A stretch of DNA of 9,556 bases from Candidatus Poribacteria bacterium (lineage in GTDB: Bacteria; Poribacteria; WGA-4E; WGA-3G). The translations under genes were made by a program, and so were the position numbers. The stretch lies in NCBI GenBank assembly GCA_028818995.1, contig JAPPMR010000667.1:1-9556 (forward strand), given 5' to 3'. Under the pieces are notes generated by a model. The model did not search any database, was not told the DNA's origin, and saw only the letters and a list, made by a program, of their open reading frames with translations. Below, in pieces: positions 6,224 through 9,556 of the stretch (its first letter is position 1; every line of letters begins with the position of its first letter).

Positions 6224-8446
6224 ATGAATCGCTTTGAAAGAAAACAACGTTCACTGAATGCCTGCCTGATTGCCGGGATTATACATCTCTGCTTCGCAAT
6301 TGTCTTAACCATTTTCTATTACACACGAGTTGCTTATTACTCTGAAGATGTTGTCGGCGTGGAATTCATAGATATGAAAGACCCGTCAAAACAGAAACGT
6401 CGACTTAAACGGCCTCCTCCCAAACAGTTGCATACCCCAAAACAGACGAAATCATCGGCTTCAGGACAGCCGAGACATGCAGCGTTAGCTGCTTCTTCCA
6501 ATTTATTTGATGAAACCGTTCGTCCTTCTGAAAAGTTGCTGATGCATAGTGCTACAGAAGATGTATCAAAAACAGCGACAGAGTTACCTGAGTTGACAAC
6601 ACTAGCGGAGCAGCTGAATAGTCGAACATCAGGACTTGCGAAAACAGTAACAAGTCCCTTTGAAATAACCTCTGGCGCGGGGAAAGAAAGTCTAAGACAA
6701 CGAGTCAAAGGCGATGGTGAAAGCGGATTTAACAGACTTGAGTCAACGGGAACTGCCGAAATTGGAACTATCGGTGAGGGAATTGGACAGGGAGGAGATG
6801 ATGAAAGTGGGAAAGGAAAAGGAAAAGGTAACAAGGACGCTTCCAACCCATTTGCCGAAGCACTCAAGCAGATTGCAGACCATATTATCGCTACTCGGAC
6901 ACTTGACAAAGTCAATGTTGTCTTTGTGCTTGATACAAGTAAAAGCATGGGCGATAACATTCAACAGGTTGCCGAAAACCTATTTAGTATGACAGATGCA
7001 TTTGATCTTGTTAACATAGAATATCATTTAGGCATGTCCGAATTCAGTGTTCGGGAACGTGGACAAGAACTTGAAACCCGCGCGCTTGCACCTGATGTAG
7101 GTTATCTCCGTCGTCGCATGCAAAAAGTAAAACTGAGTGGAGATGAAAATGCACTTGACGCACTAATAGACACGTTGAACTATATGGATTTTCATGCTGA
7201 CGCTGACAAACACTTAATTTTGGTTACGGATGAACCCGCAACAACAAGTATGAGAGAGAAAAATGCTTCCGAAACGGTGCGAGCAAAAGTGATTGATCAG
7301 TCTAAAATAGAAGATATTCATGTTAATGTCCTCGGATTCCCAGAACCTTTCCAGCAGGAATTAGCTACAATTACAGGCGGCGTATGGACAGAAATTCCCG
7401 GAAGTGCCTACAATCCGGCTGCTCTCCCCGCTAATCGTGCTGGCAACCAAAAGTTTCTTAAAGTATTCCGAGATATTGCAACTGATATTCGGCGCAGCGG
7501 TGCCAAATTGTATTTCAGTCTTGATTTACAGTTTGATGTGATTTTTGAAGAAGGTGATATACCTATAAACAAAATACAACAAGAATTTGATGAGAAGGAA
7601 CTTGGATTGAAAACGGCTGCTTTCAGCTCTGGATATACAACGATTTTAGAAAAACAGAACAGTGATATGCTGATAATTACAGACTACGATAATGGGCGAA
7701 TTTATGCCATGCGCAAAGTAGAAAATAAATTAAAAGTTTATGCAGGTGAACATCCAGAACACTGGAGTCTAAATCCACATCTTATAGCTCGAACAAAGCA
7801 ATCCGCAAATAAATGGACATTTACTAACCAAAAGAGCCACCAGATTTACACCATCCGTAGAGATCAAGATAGTCTTAAAGTTTCTATTGGGGCACAACCA
7901 GGAGGTGCTGCAAGTCGCAGCGAACAACCGATCGTTGATGTCTTAGTGATGTTAGACTACAGCAGAAGTATGGGTGGAAAGTCGCAAGCAATCATGCTTG
8001 GATTAAGCACGCTCATAGGGAGATTATCAATATTTCCGCTAAAATATCGAGTTGGACTTATCCGTTTTGCTGAAGCAAAAGATGCTATTAAAGTTGTTGA
8101 CGGTGCTGTCGTATCTCAGATGCCGCTCAACGAAGTTTTGATAGAAAGTCTTATGGAAGACCCGTTTGGTGGAGATGAACATCTTATTGATGCGATTGTT
8201 GAAGGGCTGCCTGAGGTAAAATTTAGCCCTTACGCAAGGCGATTTCTGCTTATTTTAACTGATGAACCTACAACCGGAAAATATCCTGCGGAGCAAGCAC
8301 TGGAAGTATGTCAATCGTTAGGCATTACCGCCTATGTGGTGGGTCATCCAGACCCCAACGATTTTCAATCCATTCTTGCTAAACAAACCGAAGGAATCTT
8401 TTTTTCTATGCCGAGGCATTTGGAGAAGGCATATCCAAATCAATAA
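6224..8446 (+). CDS. Membrane-anchored protein with two VWA domains
   Basis: The protein has 740 residues; ATG 6224 is preceded by AGGAGA at 6211-6216. A single N-terminal membrane segment (about 12-33) after a basic MNRFERKQR start, then VEFIDMKDP and a Lys/Pro-rich KRRLKRPPPKQ stretch, resemble the N-terminal anchor of TonB-like proteins, so the bulk should face the periplasm. Residues about 75-225 are low-complexity and Gly/Ser-rich. VWA domain 1 (about 229-424) has the metal-site motif DTSKS at 237-241 and Asp336 in VTDEPATT. VWA domain 2 (about 569-735) has DYSRS at 578-582 and Asp680 in LTDEPTT. Both carry GDE (GDENALDAL, GDEHLIDAI) where many VWA domains have the MIDAS Thr. A beta-rich linker (425-560) contains a repeated IY-x-(I/M)-R-(K/R) ... 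LKV motif. It probably binds proteins via divalent metal ions; its partner is unknown. A moaB-like gene follows after 21 nt. Confidence 0.88.
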   Translation: MNRFERKQRSLNACLIAGIIHLCFAIVLTIFYYTRVAYYSEDVVGVEFIDMKDPSKQKRRLKRPPPKQLHTPKQTKSSASGQPRHAALAASSNLFDETVRPSEKLLMHSATEDVSKTATELPELTTLAEQLNSRTSGLAKTVTSPFEITSGAGKESLRQRVKGDGESGFNRLESTGTAEIGTIGEGIGQGGDDESGKGKGKGNKDASNPFAEALKQIADHIIATRTLDKVNVVFVLDTSKSMGDNIQQVAENLFSMTDAFDLVNIEYHLGMSEFSVRERGQELETRALAPDVGYLRRRMQKVKLSGDENALDALIDTLNYMDFHADADKHLILVTDEPATTSMREKNASETVRAKVIDQSKIEDIHVNVLGFPEPFQQELATITGGVWTEIPGSAYNPAALPANRAGNQKFLKVFRDIATDIRRSGAKLYFSLDLQFDVIFEEGDIPINKIQQEFDEKELGLKTAAFSSGYTTILEKQNSDMLIITDYDNGRIYAMRKVENKLKVYAGEHPEHWSLNPHLIARTKQSANKWTFTNQKSHQIYTIRRDQDSLKVSIGAQPGGAASRSEQPIVDVLVMLDYSRSMGGKSQAIMLGLSTLIGRLSIFPLKYRVGLIRFAEAKDAIKVVDGAVVSQMPLNEVLIESLMEDPFGGDEHLIDAIVEGLPEVKFSPYARRFLLILTDEPTTGKYPAEQALEVCQSLGITAYVVGHPDPNDFQSILAKQTEGIFFSMPRHLEKAYPNQ

Positions 8447-8467
8447 ATTGACAAAAAGAGGTAATTT

Positions 8468-8986
8468 ATGACAACATCAACAAGTACGCAACAACATCGG
8501 GAGATCGCAGCAGAAGAAGGTCCTGTGTCGGTTGCGATTGTCACAGTAAGCGATTCACGTACACCAGAAACAGACACAAATGCTGCGTTTCTACGCGAAC
8601 AACTTGAAGCAGAAGGAAACGGCGTAACTGCCTATCAAATTATAAAAGATGAACCCGATCAAGTCTCTGACGTATTGGATAAAATGGCTGAAACTGATGC
8701 ACAGGTAGTCATATTCAACGGTGGAACTGGCATCGCACCGAGAGACACTACTTTTGACGTGCTTGATCGCAAATTAGAAAAGACGTTACCGGGATTTGGT
8801 GAACTCTTTCGGATGTTTAGTTATGACCAAGTCGGTGCTGCTGCAATGCTGTCGCGCGCCACTGCAGGAGTTTATCGTGGGAAAGTGGTTATCTCTACAC
8901 CGGGTTCAAATGCTGCTGTACGGTTAGCATGGGAAAAACTGATCGGGCCAGAATTGCAACATTTGGCATGGGAGGTCGGACGTTAA
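8468..8986 (+). CDS. moaB: MoaB/MogA-family molybdenum cofactor biosynthesis protein
   Basis: The protein has 172 residues; ATG 8468 is preceded by AGAGGT at 8457-8462. After a polar extension of about 17 residues comes the molybdopterin-binding fold: [14 protein letters not shown] (25-38), IIKDEPDQV with Asp61, the [13 protein letters not shown] loop (83-95), [27 protein letters not shown] (in the 108-134 range) and [12 protein letters not shown] near 143-153. Members bind molybdopterin; MogA and MoaB-type proteins adenylylate it before metal insertion. The compact single-domain size and FGELFR pattern fit MoaB, but MoaB and MogA cannot be firmly separated by eye. No other cofactor-biosynthesis gene or molybdoenzyme is in the window, and the VWA gene just upstream probably shares its transcript. 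The stop overlaps the stop of the converging ecfT gene. Confidence 0.93.
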   Translation: MTTSTSTQQHREIAAEEGPVSVAIVTVSDSRTPETDTNAAFLREQLEAEGNGVTAYQIIKDEPDQVSDVLDKMAETDAQVVIFNGGTGIAPRDTTFDVLDRKLEKTLPGFGELFRMFSYDQVGAAAMLSRATAGVYRGKVVISTPGSNAAVRLAWEKLIGPELQHLAWEVGR

Positions 8987-9556
8987 AGCACCTCGCGGGT
9001 AAAAGTATACACACCCCTCAACCACGACCCGTAATAGATACCATTCGCATAACAGAAATACAACACCTTCAAACCGATGACGCAAATAAGACACACAAAT
9101 AACCCCGCAAGTAAGCAATAATCCCGCCTACCCATCTGTGAGATGTGTAAAGATGTCCGTTGTGTTGCTGTATCAGGAGAAAATCCACGACTTTCAACTG
9201 ATTCGCCAAGGTTAGTCGCATGCCGAATGTTACCTGCCAAGATAGGACGGAAACTATTGATAACACCTCGCACAGTGGCAAACAAATTGAACTGTAAGTA
9301 ACGGAATCCGCGCAGTCTTTGTGACCGAATGACTGCAACGGCTTCACCGGCAATCACAGGAATAAAATGCAGCGCAGTTGTGACCATAAATGCGAGTGCA
9401 CCCGGCACACGCAATTGTCCTAAAGCAAGAAGTAAGTCGCGGGGTTGTGTACTCCAAACAATATAGCAACCAATCACAAGCGTAGTATTAAACCGCAGTG
9501 ATTGAATTATGCCGTGATATAGTCACTCGCGATAGATTCGGATTACACCAGTCCAC
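8983..9556 (-). pseudogene. EcfT-like energy-coupling factor transporter transmembrane subunit, interrupted by in-frame TGA and cut by the window edge
   Basis: The reading frame from GTG 9477 gives 164 residues with the hallmarks of the EcfT/CbiQ family. These are LRVPGALAFMVTTALHFIP (a membrane segment), the two coupling-helix motifs with Arg-Gly (SQRLRGF at 52-58 and ESRGF at 95-99), and a C-terminal membrane helix (about 120-143). EcfT transmits ATP-hydrolysis energy from the EcfA ATPases to a substrate-binding S component for vitamins or metals. Family similarity continues upstream of the GTG (YHGIIQSLRFNTTLVIG), but codon 9525-9523 is TGA. Further upstream the frame reads WTGVIRIYRE, so the join would be IYRE-stop-LYHGI, where EcfT proteins usually have Glu-Gly-Leu. 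A single GGA to TGA change explains it. A full EcfT is about 250-270 residues; the N-terminal part lies outside the window. A shortened protein from GTG 9477 would lack the first membrane helices. Confidence 0.72.

Noticed and set aside
6337..6960. 207-codon minus-strand frame under the VWA gene
   Set aside because: It mirrors the low-complexity Gly/Lys-rich part of the VWA protein and yields a Ser/Pro/Leu-rich sequence with no domain; typical antisense shadow.
9523..9525. TGA read as glycine (as in Gracilibacteria/SR1 code) or as selenocysteine in ecfT
   Set aside because: The other nine genes are full length with no in-frame TGA despite many glycines, so TGA is not a routine glycine codon here. 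EcfT is not a known selenoprotein. Mutation or sequence error is simpler.

Overview
The window is an AT-leaning bacterial chromosome segment (GC by eye in the low-to-mid 40s %). It shows Shine-Dalgarno sites, textbook sigma-70 type promoters, a lipoprotein signal peptide and an inner-membrane anchored VWA protein, so a didermal bacterium is likely. The mix of a stand-alone trpA, half-size TPP enzyme, DUF4861-like lipoprotein, aldo/keto reductase and VWA protein with a TonB-like N-terminus resembles Candidatus Poribacteria and similar uncultured marine lineages. That placement is an inference from general resemblance, not a demonstrated assignment. All ten genes visible here end in TAA or TAG; none ends in TGA.

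Region 1 (1-3862, + strand) is a run of four collinear genes with short gaps: a class V aminotransferase cut by the window edge, a DUF4861-like lipoprotein, a TPP-binding half-enzyme resembling the beta subunit of sulfopyruvate/phosphonopyruvate-type decarboxylases, and an aldo/keto reductase. No internal promoter or terminator is obvious, so they may form one catabolic or metabolic operon. The pathway cannot be named from the sequence, and the PYR-domain partner of the TPP subunit is not in view.

Region 2 (3927-4823, + strand) is a compact two-gene module with its own near-consensus promoter: a 108-residue protein with a regular heptad coiled coil, then a PIN-domain protein with all four acidic residues, 2 nt apart. 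This is the layout of a type II toxin-antitoxin pair.

Region 3 (4887-5766, - strand) is a complete, solitary trpA (tryptophan synthase alpha) with a perfect TTGACA-17-TATAAT promoter and no trpB next to it.

Region 4 (5767-6223) has no convincing gene but is rich in structure: spaced direct repeats, three small perfect hairpins in a row, and a long stem-loop with about 16 pairs. It ends in a promoter whose -10 box is covered by inverted repeats.

Region 5 (6224-8986, + strand) holds a 740-residue membrane-anchored protein with two VWA domains and, 21 nt later, a MoaB/MogA-type molybdenum cofactor protein.

Region 6 (8983-9556, - strand) is the C-terminal part of an EcfT-type (CbiQ family) transporter subunit converging on moaB, with overlapping stop codons. 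Its reading frame is broken by an in-frame TGA where the family usually has a glycine, so it is either a pseudogene, a sequence error or an N-terminally shortened protein.

No CRISPR array, rRNA, tRNA or recognisable insertion sequence was seen. The items most worth a second look are the interrupted ecfT, the structured intergenic region, the coiled-coil/PIN pair, and the twin-VWA protein.
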